A stretch of DNA of 64,000 nt from Anaerolinea sp. Lineage in GTDB: Bacteria > Chloroflexota > Limnocylindria > Limnocylindrales > CSP1-4. Under the pieces are notes generated by a model. The model worked only from the letters and a program-made list of their open reading frames with translations, did no database searches and had not been told where the DNA came from. Positions 8,143 through 16,875 of this stretch are shown here, one piece after another. The stretch lies in the NCBI GenBank assembly GCA_013822395.1, contig PNKK01000006.1, positions 33,204 to 97,203 on the forward strand, written 5' to 3'. Position 1 is the stretch's first letter, and each line of letters opens with the position of its first letter. Made by a program: the position numbers and the translations under genes.

Positions 8143-9549
8143 TCAACCGAGCCGGCGGTAGCGCCGTGCGATCAGGGCATAGCCGGGCACCCGGGGGACC
8201 GCCCGCGACAGGGGCACGACCGAGCCATCGCGTCCCTCGACCGTGAGCAGTAGCGCCGCCGCCGCGTCGCCCATCCGAGCGTCCACCGTGGCGAGATCGA
8301 TCGCCACGCCGCCCGGCTCCTCGGTGCCCAGCATCGCGACCTCCGCCGTGGGAAACGCACCATCTTCGAACGAGGCGCGGATCTCGGCCTCGGCACGCCA
8401 GCGCGGCCGGCGAAGGAGGATCCCGCGCCAGCCCTCGGCGATCGCCGGTGAGACTCGCCCGTCGCCGGGCCGCTCATCACCGTTCCGCGCCACCGCCTCG
8501 CCGCGCGCCCACCGGGCGGCCTGGTGGAGCAGGGCGTACTCATCGAGATCGGCGTACGAGGCAAGCTCGTCCACCGGCGAGGCGTCGCCGAAGAGCGCTC
8601 GGATGGACGGCGCGAAGACCTCCGCGAGGTCGAGGTCGATGGCCCGCACGGTCCGGTGGAAGTAGACCTGCTGGTGGAGGAGCAGCCGCGCCCCAAGGAA
8701 CCCCTCGAGCGCCGGCACACCCGGCTCGTAGACCGTCAGACCCCGCTCGGAGACGTAGGCATATCGCCGGAGCCGCTCCACGTCGATCCCGACGCGGACA
8801 CCGGTGAAGAAGGCGTCGCGGCGGACGTAGTCCAGGTTGTCGACCGTGAAGACGCCGGACAGGAGTGGCTGGAGGACCCGGATCCAGGCCGGCATGGACG
8901 GATCCGTGAGGGCCGGCTTCGAGACGAGGAACGAGACCCAACGCGGATCGATCGACTCGCCGCCGGCGAACGCGTCGCGCTCCGGCACGGTGCCGGGCGC
9001 CCGCCGGAGTCCGGCGATGAGCGGCCCGAGCTCGCGCTCGATGATCAGCTGGCTCAGGTCCTCGTGGGAGAGCGACTTGCCCGCAGGCCGCCGCGGGTCG
9101 GCCGGCGCCGGGAAGGTGGCCAGGACCCGGTCGTCGAAGAAGTGGGCGAACGGCCCGTGGCCCACGTCGTGCAGGAGCCCGGCGACGCGGAGGGTCTCGA
9201 CGACGAGCCCCTCCGACGGCAGGACCTCCCCGGGTGCCAGCACGGTCAGCGCGCTCCGCAGGGACGGGTAGAGGGTCCGCCCCCACAGGCCAGCCTCGTG
9301 CATCACCCCGAGGCCATGCGTGAATCGGGAGTGCTCTGCCGTCGGAAACACCCATCGGGCGCTCTGGAGCTGACTGATCCGCCGGAGGCGCTGAAGCCAG
9401 GCGGTGTCGAGGAGGTCATCCTCGGCGACATCCTCGGTCGCCAGCCCGGCCGCCGCAGCCTCGTCGGGCGCGAGTCGCTTCGTCAGCTCGACATAGCCGT
9501 GGATCGGGTCGCTGATGAGGTTGACCGCCGAGAACGGGTGGAGCGCCAC
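8143..9549 (-). CDS. HD-domain phosphohydrolase (COG1078, dNTPase-like)
   Basis: The protein has 468 residues. The N-terminus ISDPIHGYVELT is characteristic of the YwfO/COG1078 group related to dGTP triphosphohydrolases. The metal motif is present: SRFTHGLGVMHEAG supplies the first His and AGLLHDVGHGPFAH supplies HD and later His residues. NLDYVRRDAFFTGV follows (~residues 240-255), the conserved loop with the fourth ligand region. Relatives hydrolyse dNTPs or other nucleotides; the exact substrate is unproven. It starts 3 bases after the stop of the upstream CAP-domain gene, so the two form an operon. Confidence 0.9.
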   Translation of the reverse strand: MALHPFSAVNLISDPIHGYVELTKRLAPDEAAAAGLATEDVAEDDLLDTAWLQRLRRISQLQSARWVFPTAEHSRFTHGLGVMHEAGLWGRTLYPSLRSALTVLAPGEVLPSEGLVVETLRVAGLLHDVGHGPFAHFFDDRVLATFPAPADPRRPAGKSLSHEDLSQLIIERELGPLIAGLRRAPGTVPERDAFAGGESIDPRWVSFLVSKPALTDPSMPAWIRVLQPLLSGVFTVDNLDYVRRDAFFTGVRVGIDVERLRRYAYVSERGLTVYEPGVPALEGFLGARLLLHQQVYFHRTVRAIDLDLAEVFAPSIRALFGDASPVDELASYADLDEYALLHQAARWARGEAVARNGDERPGDGRVSPAIAEGWRGILLRRPRWRAEAEIRASFEDGAFPTAEVAMLGTEEPGGVAIDLATVDARMGDAAAALLLTVEGRDGSVVPLSRAVPRVPGYALIARRYRRLG

Positions 9550-9552
9550 GGC

Positions 9553-10248
9553 TCAGAGCAGGATCGGGCGAATCCGGGAAAACGTGACGAAGGCAGGATC
9601 TGGCTCAGGGGTCGGAGCCGGAGTGGGTCGGAGCGTGGGAGCCGGTGTCGGCCGCGGTGTCGGCCGCGGTGTCGGCCGCGGTGTCGGCGCAGGTTTGGGA
9701 CGAGGGGTCGCGGCGATCGTCCTGGGCGCATCGATGAGGATCGCGCTCGCGTACGTGACGCCGTTGGTCGCACGGAGGGCGACGCCGACCCCGATGGTGT
9801 CCAGCCGAGGGTTCATCAGGATGTCCCAGTGAGGTGGGCTGTCGCGCCAGGATTCGAACACGATCCGTGCCGCCTGGTCGCCCCACGGGTACGTATTCGA
9901 GGCGAGATTCTCGCCGAACAGGTCCCAGCCGATGCCCCGGTCCGATAGCTGGCAGCTCAGGCAGCCGGCGGCGGTGTGCGACAGCTGGTCATTCGAGGCG
10001 AGCATTGCCGCGCGGTCGCCTGCCAGGGCGGTGAGGCGCGCGTCAGCACGGAGACTGCCGAGGCCGTTCCGCGCCCGGGCGTCGTTGATCCAGCGAACGA
10101 TGCTCGCCTCCATCGTCTCGGCCGTTCCGGCGCTCGCGGGGATTGCGGGGCTGAGCGGAGCCAGTCCTGACGCGAGGACGAGCGCAAGGACGCCCGCCGC
10201 GAGGGTCGAACGCCGAGGGATGCGCGGTACGAGGGCACGTCGCCGCAT
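9553..10248 (-). CDS. Exported CAP/SCP-domain protein with Thr-Pro-Arg-rich tail
   Basis: The protein has about 231 residues. After an Arg-rich start comes a signal peptide (LAAGVLALVLASGLAPLS...PASAGTA). The CAP domain follows: IVRWINDARARNGLGSLRADARLTALAGDRAAMLA, then LSHTAAGC, GENLASNTYPWGD and SPPHWDILMNPRLDTIGVG, which hold the conserved His/Glu CAP tetrad positions. The C-terminal 60 residues are a repeated PTPRPTPR linker, encoded by tandem 12-base units GGTGTCGGCCGC (complement) at 9644-9691. Such tails tether or space exported domains at the wall. The ATG at 10248 was chosen; a TACCCT -10-like box lies 9 bases upstream. It is co-transcribed with the HD gene downstream. Confidence 0.85.
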   Translation of the reverse strand: MRRRALVPRIPRRSTLAAGVLALVLASGLAPLSPAIPASAGTAETMEASIVRWINDARARNGLGSLRADARLTALAGDRAAMLASNDQLSHTAAGCLSCQLSDRGIGWDLFGENLASNTYPWGDQAARIVFESWRDSPPHWDILMNPRLDTIGVGVALRATNGVTYASAILIDAPRTIAATPRPKPAPTPRPTPRPTPRPTPAPTLRPTPAPTPEPDPAFVTFSRIRPILL

Positions 10249-10358
10249 GGTCCGCGAAGGGTACCCCAACCAGCGGGCAACCTGCCCCGGCCGATCTCGT
10301 CGCTCGCGCGCGGGTGCCCGCTTGCCGGACCCGGACCCTCAAGCCCGCGTGCCGGACC

Positions 10359-11357
10359 TCAAGCCCGGTCGAGCGCGCGCCGGTACGTCGCCCGGAGGTC
10401 CTCGCGGAGCGCCGCGGGAGCGAGAACCTCCACTTCGTCGCCCCACGAGAGGACCCATAGCCGGACCTCGATCGTCCCGCTGACCGTCGCGCGCCACACG
10501 AGCGAACCGTCCGCCTGGGGCTCGAGCTGCTGGCTCGGGTGCCAGACCGTCTCGGCGACCCGGCCGGCGACTTCGGGCACGAACCGGAGCATGACCTCCG
10601 TCGCCGGCTGGTCGGCGATGATGTCCCAGGCTTGGCGGAGCATCGTCTCGATCGTCCCGGGCTCGGGTGGCTCGAAGCGCCGTGGCGTGACGGTCACGGT
10701 GCGGATCCGCTCGATCTTGAACGTTCGCAGCCCCTGCCGGCCCTCGTCGTACCCGATCAGGTAGAGCGCGTGGGTCTGCGCGGACGGTTCGATGAGGTAG
10801 GGCCGGACGGTCGCCCGGCGCGCCGTCCGGGTCCGGCCCTCGTACCGGGCGGCCGCGTAGTCGATCTCGACGACTCGCTGCTCCGCCCAGGCGCGGGTGA
10901 GGACATGGACGTGGTCGACGAAGGCCGGGTCGCGCCTTGCTCGCTGGAGGACGTCGAGCGAGCGTGCGACGTGCTCGGTCAGGGGTGCCGGCAGGCCCTC
11001 GGCGAGCTTCTCGAACGCCGACGCGAGGTCGGGGTCGTACTTGTCGGCATAGCGGACCATCAGGCGCGTGGCGAGAAAGACCGCCATCGCCTCCGACGTC
11101 GTCAGCTTGAGCGGCGGCAGGAACGCTGCGTCGAGAATCCCCCAGCGCCCCCTGTCTGACCAGGTCGGCATGGCCAGCTCGCCCTCGAGCGCCACGAGGT
11201 CGCGGTAGGCGGTCCGGCGCGAGATCCCGAGGCGCTGGGCGAGGTCCTCGGCACGGATTCCGTCGGGGTGGGCCTTCAGGACGTTCGCGACACGAAGGAG
11301 GCGCGCGCCCCGATCGCGCTTCGCGTTGGACCCGCCCTCGTCGTCGAACTCGGCCAT
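10359..11357 (-). CDS. HTH-WYL domain transcriptional regulator
   Basis: The protein has 332 residues. A helix-turn-helix of the DeoR-like HTH_11 type spans ~20-75 (AEDLAQRLGISRRTAYRDLVALE). A WYL domain follows (~145-235) with YLIGYDEGRQGLRTFKIERI as its core, and then a WCX-type C-terminal extension (RFVPEVAGRVAETVWHPSQQ). WYL domains bind small ligands or single-stranded nucleic acid and regulate DNA repair, defence and metabolism. The ATG at 11357 has a clear GGAGG about 5 bases upstream. No obvious target operon is adjacent; autoregulation is possible. Confidence 0.9.
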   Translation of the reverse strand: MAEFDDEGGSNAKRDRGARLLRVANVLKAHPDGIRAEDLAQRLGISRRTAYRDLVALEGELAMPTWSDRGRWGILDAAFLPPLKLTTSEAMAVFLATRLMVRYADKYDPDLASAFEKLAEGLPAPLTEHVARSLDVLQRARRDPAFVDHVHVLTRAWAEQRVVEIDYAAARYEGRTRTARRATVRPYLIEPSAQTHALYLIGYDEGRQGLRTFKIERIRTVTVTPRRFEPPEPGTIETMLRQAWDIIADQPATEVMLRFVPEVAGRVAETVWHPSQQLEPQADGSLVWRATVSGTIEVRLWVLSWGDEVEVLAPAALREDLRATYRRALDRA

Positions 11358-11497
11358 CGTGCCTCCAGGCTCCGAGGATACCCGGGCGGCCGCGGCGAAG
11401 GCGCCGCGAGCACCGGACGCGAGCGTACTCCAACGTGCGTGGGCGTTCGGAGGCGCAGCGGCAACGACCGCCCCGGCCGCCCGACCCGCCACAAGTA

Positions 11498-11519
11498 CCG
11501 GGGGCACCGGGACCCCCGG
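11498..11519. other. GC-rich hairpin upstream of the WYL gene
   Basis: CCGGGGG and CCCCCGG form a 7-bp perfect stem around an 8-base loop, in the gap upstream of the leftward WYL gene and before the rightward small ORF at 11616. Function is unknown; it could be an operator or fold in a leader. The remaining 11358-11615 shows short GACCATGACC-type repeats only. Confidence 0.35.
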
Positions 11520-11615
11520 GTCATCGCCGGACCATGACCCCTGACCGACCATGACCGCACCGAACCGACCGGGACGAACCCGGCGGCGGGATGACGAGGG
11601 ACGCGAGCAGGTTCC

Positions 11616-11873
11616 ATGGCCACGCGGGACCCGGACCACGGCTTCGCAACGCGGGCGACGTATCGCGCGCTGCTCGTCCGCGGGTTCGCCCCGGGCGAGG
11701 CCGCGAACCTGACGGCGTACCTCGCCGGGATCGAGGTCGGGCAGGGCCGCCCGTGGCGCCTCGCCGACATCGACCGCCTGCTCTTCCTCCGCGAGCTCTG
11801 CCGGACCGGCCGCCTCGGCGCGGACGACGGCCTCGCTCCCTCGCCCGTGGCCGCTGGCACCGGCTCCGCCTGA
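11616..11873 (+). CDS. Small conserved-looking hypothetical protein
   Basis: The protein has 85 residues. TYRALLVRGFAPGEAANLTAYLAGIEVGQ and WRLADIDRLLFLRELCRTG look like two helical segments of a compact soluble domain, and similar small proteins occur in high-GC Chloroflexota and Actinomycetota. The ribosome-binding site is weak. It is followed within 62 bases by a strong terminator, which supports its being the end of a real transcription unit. No function is recognised. Confidence 0.6.
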   Translation: MATRDPDHGFATRATYRALLVRGFAPGEAANLTAYLAGIEVGQGRPWRLADIDRLLFLRELCRTGRLGADDGLAPSPVAAGTGSA

Positions 11874-11934
11874 CGGCAGCATCAGAAACATCCGCCGGCT
11901 TGCGGCGCCCCTCCTCCCGCCGGCCGGCGCTCTA

Positions 11935-11978
11935 CCGAAGCGGCGCCCCTCCTCCTCCGGGCGCCGCTTCGGGTTTTC
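11935..11978 (+). terminator. Strong intrinsic terminator
   Basis: A perfect 14-bp stem, CCGAAGCGGCGCCC with GGGCGCCGCTTCGG, encloses the 10-base loop CTCCTCCTCC and is followed directly by GTTTTCG. It ends the small ORF at 11616-11873 and insulates the SAM hydrolase/ECF operon that starts 25 bases later. It is the best rho-independent terminator in the window. Confidence 0.9.
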
Positions 11979-11988
11979 GACGCTTCGG

Positions 11989-12002
11989 TACCATCGCGGG
12001 TC
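11989..12002 (+). promoter_or_regulatory. Leaderless-type -10 element before SAM hydrolase 1
   Basis: TACCAT at 11989-11994 precedes the ATG at 12003 by 8 bases, so a transcript starting 7-9 bases after the -10 would begin at the start codon. There is no Shine-Dalgarno sequence. The element lies just after the terminator, as expected for the start of a new transcription unit. Confidence 0.6.
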
Positions 12003-12833
12003 ATGGATCGGCCCGTCATCAGCTTCCTCAGCGACTTCGGCCCGGAGTCCGCGCCCGCGATCTGCCGCGGGGTAATGCTGTCGATCGCCCGCGACGCCCA
12101 GATCGTCGATATCAGCCACAGCGTCCGGAAGTTCGCGATCCGCGACGGCGCCTATCTCCTCTGGACGGCCGTTCCCTGGTTGCCCGTCGGGACCCACGTC
12201 GCCGTCGTGGATCCCGGTGTCGGGACGTTCCGCCTGCCGATCGGGATTCAGGTGGCGCGCGGGGACGTCCTGATCGGCCCGGACAACGGGGTGCTCATAC
12301 CGGCCGCAGTTGCACTTGGCGGGGTGGTGGAGGCCCGGGTCCTCGAGAACCGGGACCTGATGCTGCCGCGGGCGACCTCCACGTTCCACGGCCGGGACAT
12401 CTTCGCACCGGTCGCAGCCCATCTCGCCACCGGCCGCCCATTTGAGGACGTCGGGTCGGTGGTCGACGTCGACGCGCTCGTCCAGCTGGACTTCCCGGCT
12501 CCGGTCGCCGCGGACGGCGGCCTGGACTCCCTGGTCCTGTACATCGATTCGTTCGGCAACCTCCGGCTGTCCGGGTCGGCGCAGGACCTGGAGGCCGTCG
12601 CCGGGTCGCTGGCACCCGGCCGGCCGTTCACCGTGGAGTTCCCTGCGCAGGCCGGCCGGCCGGCGGTCCGCGAGACGATGCCCTGGTGCCGGACCTTTGG
12701 GGAGCGACCGGTCGGGGCGCCGCTCCTCTACGAGAACTCCTTCGGCCAACTGGCAATCGCCGACAACCAGGGAAATGCTGCTGCCCGCCTCGGGATCGAT
12801 CCCGAGCGTCCCGTCCGCATCCGCCCCGCGTGA
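12003..12833 (+). CDS. SAM hydroxide adenosyltransferase (DUF62 family), copy 1
   Basis: The protein has 276 residues. Enzymes of this family split S-adenosylmethionine with water to adenosine and methionine, and are related to fluorinase and chlorinase. Family signatures are present: FLSDFGPES at the N-terminus, VVDPGVGTFR (catalytic-type Asp with Arg seven residues on), GPDNGVL, TFHGRDIFAPVAAHL (the His of the D-R-H triad), DSFGNLRLS in the C-terminal barrel and a closing IADNQGNAAARLG. The halogenase-specific insertion is not apparent, so hydrolase is preferred. It begins an operon through a second copy into an ECF transporter. Confidence 0.9.
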   Translation: MDRPVISFLSDFGPESAPAICRGVMLSIARDAQIVDISHSVRKFAIRDGAYLLWTAVPWLPVGTHVAVVDPGVGTFRLPIGIQVARGDVLIGPDNGVLIPAAVALGGVVEARVLENRDLMLPRATSTFHGRDIFAPVAAHLATGRPFEDVGSVVDVDALVQLDFPAPVAADGGLDSLVLYIDSFGNLRLSGSAQDLEAVAGSLAPGRPFTVEFPAQAGRPAVRETMPWCRTFGERPVGAPLLYENSFGQLAIADNQGNAAARLGIDPERPVRIRPA

Positions 12834-12841
12834 CGACACCC

Positions 12842-13669
12842 ATGCCGCGTCCCGTCATCACCTTCACCACCGACTTCGGGCCCGCCGCTCCGGCCGTCTG
12901 CCGCGGTGTGATGTACCGGATCGCGCCGGACGCGCTGATCATCGACATCAACCATCAGGTCCCGCGCTACTCGATCCGGGACGGTGCGGGCACGCTTGTC
13001 TTCGCCCTCCCGTACATGCCGATCGGCGTCCACGTGGCGGTCGTGGACCCGGGCGTCGGGACGGAGCGGCGCGCGGTCGCGCTCAAGGTCGCCCGTGGCG
13101 ACATCCTCGTCGGGCCGGACAACGGGTTGCTCCTGCCGGCCGCGGAGCGACTGGGCGGGGTCGTGGCGGCCCATGCGCTCGACAACCGGGATCTCATGCT
13201 CCCGGTCGTTACGAACAGCTTTCACGGGCGCGACGTGTTCGCCCCGATCGCTGCCCACCTTGCGATGGGCACGCCGATCGAGGCAGTTGGCCGGGCTATC
13301 GACCCCGCGACTCTCGTCCATTTGGAGGCCCCACGGCCGACGATCCGCGTCGGCGAGCTCGTGAGCCAGATCGTCCAGGTCCTCATCTTCGGCAACGTCA
13401 CCTTCGCGGGCACCACCGCCGATCTGCAGGCCGCGATCGGACCGCTTGCGCCCGGGCATCGCGTCACCCTCGAGTTCCCGGCCCACGACGGCCGGCCCGC
13501 GGTGACGGAGGCGACTGTTTGGGAGCGGACGTTCGGGAGCGTCCCGCTGGGTGCGTCGCTCCTGATGGAGGACTCGGAGGGACACCTTTCGTTCGCCGAC
13601 AATCAGGGCAACGCGGCGGAGCGCCTGGGGCTCGCCCTCGACCGCCCGGTCCGCATCCGCCCGACCTGA
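12842..13669 (+). CDS. SAM hydroxide adenosyltransferase (DUF62 family), copy 2
   Basis: The protein has 275 residues and is a clear tandem paralogue of the preceding gene, starting 8 bases after its stop. It keeps FTTDFGPAAP, VVDPGVGTERRAVAL, GPDNGLLLPAAERLGG, SFHGRDVFAPIAAHLAMG and FADNQGNAAERLG, so the Asp-Arg-His triad is intact. It is diverged across its length (roughly half the residues identical by eye), so this is an old duplication and the copies may have different substrates or form a hetero-oligomer. The ECF ATPase begins 22 bases downstream. Confidence 0.9.
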   Translation: MPRPVITFTTDFGPAAPAVCRGVMYRIAPDALIIDINHQVPRYSIRDGAGTLVFALPYMPIGVHVAVVDPGVGTERRAVALKVARGDILVGPDNGLLLPAAERLGGVVAAHALDNRDLMLPVVTNSFHGRDVFAPIAAHLAMGTPIEAVGRAIDPATLVHLEAPRPTIRVGELVSQIVQVLIFGNVTFAGTTADLQAAIGPLAPGHRVTLEFPAHDGRPAVTEATVWERTFGSVPLGASLLMEDSEGHLSFADNQGNAAERLGLALDRPVRIRPT

Positions 13670-13691
13670 CGGACCCGGGAGACACCGGCCT

Positions 13692-15395
13692 ATGGCGGAA
13701 CCGATCGTCGAGATCGAAGGGCTCACGTTCCGTTACCGGCGGGCGACCCAGCCGGCGATCCGGGACATCCACCTCTCGATCGAGCCCGGCGAGGTCCTTC
13801 TCATTGCCGGCCCGTCCGGCTGCGGCAAGAGCACGCTCATCCGCTCGATCAACGGGTTGATCCCGCATGCCTACCCGGGCGAGCTCGCCGGGATCGTTCG
13901 CGTGGCGGGCAAGCCGACGACGGAGCAGCGCCTGCGCGATATCTCGCGGTTCATTGGCACGGTCCTTCAGGACCCGGCGAAGCAGATCGTCGGGGCGACC
14001 GTGGAGTCCGAGCTCGCCTTCGGGCCGGAGAACCTCGGCATCGAGCGGGCTGAGATCCGGCGCCGGATCGGTGACGTCGCGGAACGTGCCGGGATCCGGC
14101 TGCTGCTGGGACGGGAGACTTCGGCGCTCTCTGGTGGAGAACGGCAGCTCCTCGCGATAGGCGGGATCCTCATGCTCGAGCCGAGGCTCTACGTCGTTGA
14201 CGAGCCCCTCGCGAACCTCGACCCGGCAACCGCCGCCCGGCTCCTCGGCATCCTCCGTGCGCTCGCTGACGAGGGACACGGGGTCGTGATCGTGGAGCAC
14301 CGCGTCGAGGAGGCGCTCGACCTCCGCCCGGACCGCGTCCTCTACCTCGAGGAGGGTGTGGCGCGCTACCTGGGCGATGTGCCGGGCTTTCTCCGGATCG
14401 CCGACCCCTCTGCGGTCAAGCTCCCGTTCGCGGCCGTCCTGGACCGGTTCCGGTCTGATCCGGCCCTGGCCGGATCAGACCGCGCGGGCAGCACCCCGGC
14501 GCGCCGCGTCCGCTCGGCCCTGACGGACGGCGCCCCTCCGCGCCTGGAGTACGCGGGCGTTCGGGCCGGTTACGGGGACCTGGAGATCCTCCACGGCATC
14601 GACGTGTGCCTGGGCCGCCGCGAGATCGTCGCCGTGCTGGGCCCGAACGGCTCGGGGAAGACCACGCTCTTCCGGGCGGCGATGCGTCTCATTCCAACGA
14701 CGGCGGGCGAGATGCGAGTGGACGGCGAGAGCGTGGCCGCCCGGACCGTTGCCCAGCTCGCCTCGACGTTCGGGTATGTCTTTCAGAGTCCCAGCCAGAT
14801 GCTGTTCGCCCGGACCGTACGGGAAGAGCTTGTCTTCGGGCCGCGCAACCTCGGCCGATCACCCGGGTCGTTCGATTCGATCGTCGCCGCGGCGCTCCGC
14901 CGAACGTCGCTCGACCAGCTCGAGGGCATCCTGGATCGGCCGCCGCTCACCCTGTCCTTTGGCCAGCAGAAGCGTCTCGCGCTCGCGATCGCGCTGGCTC
15001 TCGAGCCGCCGACGCTCATTCTCGACGAGCCTTCCGCGGGCCAGGATCACCGGACAGCTCGGCAATTCCTGCGCGAGGCCCTCGCGGTCCCGGACCTCGA
15101 ATCGATCTACCTCGTGACCCACGACGTGGACCTTGCATTGACGCTCGCAGACCGTATCCTGCTGTTCAAGGACGGACAGGTCGTCGCTGACGGACCGCCC
15201 GCTCTCGTGGTCGAGGACGAGGATCGCTGGATCGCGTGCAACCTTCGCCTGACATCCCTGATGCGCGCCAACGCCCGTTGGGGGCGCCGGGACGACGGGT
15301 TCGTGGATGCTGAGACGCTCGCCGCCCGAGTCCTCTGGGACGTCGAGAGTGGCCCGAGCCAGGGGGAAGGAGGATCGGCCGTCGGGGCTGGTTGA
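13692..15395 (+). CDS. ECF transporter ATPase, two ABC domains fused (EcfA-EcfA')
   Basis: The protein has 567 residues. Domain 1 has Walker A GPSGCGKST (~40-48), QDP Q-loop, ALSGGERQLLAIGG and the VVDEPLANLDP Walker B/D-loop. A ~50-residue linker leads to domain 2 with Walker A GPNGSGKTT, QSPSQMLF, the divergent signature LSFGQQKRLALA and LILDEPSAGQD, with switch His in VTHDVDLAL. Such fused ATPases (YkoD-like) drive energy-coupling-factor vitamin importers together with an S-component and EcfT, both of which follow. The domain 2 signature is degenerate, as is common where one ATP site is asymmetric. Confidence 0.93.
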   Translation: MAEPIVEIEGLTFRYRRATQPAIRDIHLSIEPGEVLLIAGPSGCGKSTLIRSINGLIPHAYPGELAGIVRVAGKPTTEQRLRDISRFIGTVLQDPAKQIVGATVESELAFGPENLGIERAEIRRRIGDVAERAGIRLLLGRETSALSGGERQLLAIGGILMLEPRLYVVDEPLANLDPATAARLLGILRALADEGHGVVIVEHRVEEALDLRPDRVLYLEEGVARYLGDVPGFLRIADPSAVKLPFAAVLDRFRSDPALAGSDRAGSTPARRVRSALTDGAPPRLEYAGVRAGYGDLEILHGIDVCLGRREIVAVLGPNGSGKTTLFRAAMRLIPTTAGEMRVDGESVAARTVAQLASTFGYVFQSPSQMLFARTVREELVFGPRNLGRSPGSFDSIVAAALRRTSLDQLEGILDRPPLTLSFGQQKRLALAIALALEPPTLILDEPSAGQDHRTARQFLREALAVPDLESIYLVTHDVDLALTLADRILLFKDGQVVADGPPALVVEDEDRWIACNLRLTSLMRANARWGRRDDGFVDAETLAARVLWDVESGPSQGEGGSAVGAG

Positions 15396-15435
15396 CCGTT
15401 TGTCACTCGAAATGGGGTATCCAAGGAGGGATCGG

Positions 15436-15999
15436 ATGTCCTCGATGTCTTCGTTCGCGTCACGCTCCATGTGGAGCGTCGACTCCCGGACGATCGTCTA
15501 CGCTGCCATCGGCGCCGCGCTGTACGGTGTGCTCGCGCTGTTCAGCGTGGTCATCCCGGGCTCGAACAACGTCTCCGTGCGACCGGCCTTCGCGATCGTG
15601 CCGTTCTTCGGCTACGCGTTCGGCCCGGTCGTCGGGTTGTTCACGGGCCTGGTTGGCAACGCCATCGTCGATCAGCTCAGCGGCTACGGGCTCCTGACGG
15701 CCTGGAACTGGCACATCGCCAACGGCCTCGTGGGTCTGCTCGCGGGCATCTTCGCCGCGAGCTCCATCGCCCGCCTGGGCGGGAGCAAGATCATCGGAGC
15801 CGCCGCGGTCGCCGCGCTCTCGGTGGCCATCGGCATGCTCTTCGTCTTCTCGGACATGGTCGTCTTCGGCAACGACTTCAACACGGCGCTCACGGGCAGC
15901 TACCTGTGGGTCCTCGTGCCGGATCTCATCGCGGGGGTGATCCTGGTGCCGATCCTCGCCCTGGCTTGGGAGCCCTTGAAGGAATCGCTCGGTCGCTGA
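15436..15999 (+). CDS. ECF transporter S-component (UPF0397-like)
   Basis: The protein has 187 residues with about five hydrophobic helices. TIVYAAIGAALYGVLALFSVVIPG, VRPAFAIVPFFGYAFGPVVGLFTGLVGNAIVDQLSG and the WNWHIANGLVGLLAGI segment resemble UPF0397 S-components, which databases often label riboflavin-type without strong proof. It should be the membrane substrate-binding subunit that sets specificity. The ATG at 15436 is preceded by an excellent AAGGAGGG at 15423-15430, which rejects longer in-frame starts. The ligand is unknown; the SAM hydrolases upstream suggest a compound linked to adenosine, methionine or SAM turnover (inference). Confidence 0.85.
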   Translation: MSSMSSFASRSMWSVDSRTIVYAAIGAALYGVLALFSVVIPGSNNVSVRPAFAIVPFFGYAFGPVVGLFTGLVGNAIVDQLSGYGLLTAWNWHIANGLVGLLAGIFAASSIARLGGSKIIGAAAVAALSVAIGMLFVFSDMVVFGNDFNTALTGSYLWVLVPDLIAGVILVPILALAWEPLKESLGR

Positions 16000-16020
16000 C
16001 GGCCGCATGACTGCCGTGCG

Positions 16021-16875
16021 GTGATCGCCACCCCGCGCTATCTCGGTCGGGGGTCGTGGCTCGGGCGTCGCGACCCCCGCGTCCCGCTGCTCGTCGGGGT
16101 GCTGACAGCGGCGACGGTGATCCAGATCTGGGACATCCGGATCATTGCGATCCTGTTCATCATCGGCCAGCTGTACTACCGGTCCGCGGCGATCCCGTTC
16201 CGGCTCGTCCGCAGGCAATGGGCGTTCGCGATCGTCTTCGTGTCGATCCTCGTCGTGGTCAACACGGTCCTGACCGGCGGCGCGATCGGGGACTATGACC
16301 GCTCGGACCTCCACCCACTGTTCTACCTGCCGCTGCTCGGGACCCCGATCTCGGCGGAGTCGCTCAGCTACGGCGCCACCCAGCTCCTCCGGTTCCTGAC
16401 CTTCATCACGATCGGTTTCCCGATCGCCTATGCGATCGCACCGAGTGACCTTGGCCCCGCGCTCGCCCGGCTCCGGATCCCGGAGAAGTTCGCGTTCGGG
16501 GTGGACCTGACGTACCGGTTCATTCCGTCTCTCGCGGCCGATCTCCAGGAGACGATCGACGCACAGCGCGTCCGAGGCTACGAGTGGGATCGCGTCAGGG
16601 GTGGCCCGGTCGCCCGAATCCGGCGTGCCATTCCACTGATGGTCCCGTTGACGATGAACGCGATCGTCGGTGCGGAGGACACGATCGACGCGATGGACCT
16701 CCGGGGCTTCGGGACCGGCAGGCGGACCTGGCTTCGAGAGCTCCGCTACGACCGGGCGGACCGCCTCCTTGTCGGCACCGCCATCGCGATCCTGGTCGCC
16801 GCAACCGTGGCGTCGTTCGCCGGTCTCACGAAACTCTGGGTATTTCCTCTGCTCCTCGCGCTCGCCGGCGCATGA
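16021..16875 (+). CDS. ecfT: ECF transporter transmembrane protein EcfT
   Basis: The protein has 284 residues with membrane helices at the N-terminus and near 60-80, 115-145 and 250-280. The two coupling-helix motifs that contact the ATPases are visible: DAQRVRGYEWD (~182-192) and DAMDLRGFGTG (~225-235), the Arg-Gly signatures of EcfT proteins. It starts at a GTG, 21 bases after the S-component stop, and completes the SAM hydrolase x2 - EcfAA' - S - T operon. After the stop at 16875 lies only a GC-rich repeat-like patch (GGCGCC motifs) without a T-tract. Confidence 0.92.
   Translation: MIATPRYLGRGSWLGRRDPRVPLLVGVLTAATVIQIWDIRIIAILFIIGQLYYRSAAIPFRLVRRQWAFAIVFVSILVVVNTVLTGGAIGDYDRSDLHPLFYLPLLGTPISAESLSYGATQLLRFLTFITIGFPIAYAIAPSDLGPALARLRIPEKFAFGVDLTYRFIPSLAADLQETIDAQRVRGYEWDRVRGGPVARIRRAIPLMVPLTMNAIVGAEDTIDAMDLRGFGTGRRTWLRELRYDRADRLLVGTAIAILVAATVASFAGLTKLWVFPLLLALAGA

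Noticed and set aside
15396..15435. Riboswitch before the ECF S-component
   Set aside because: Only 40 bases separate the genes, holding a strong SD but no structured element; likewise no TPP, FMN or SAM riboswitch was recognised before 12003 or 23539.
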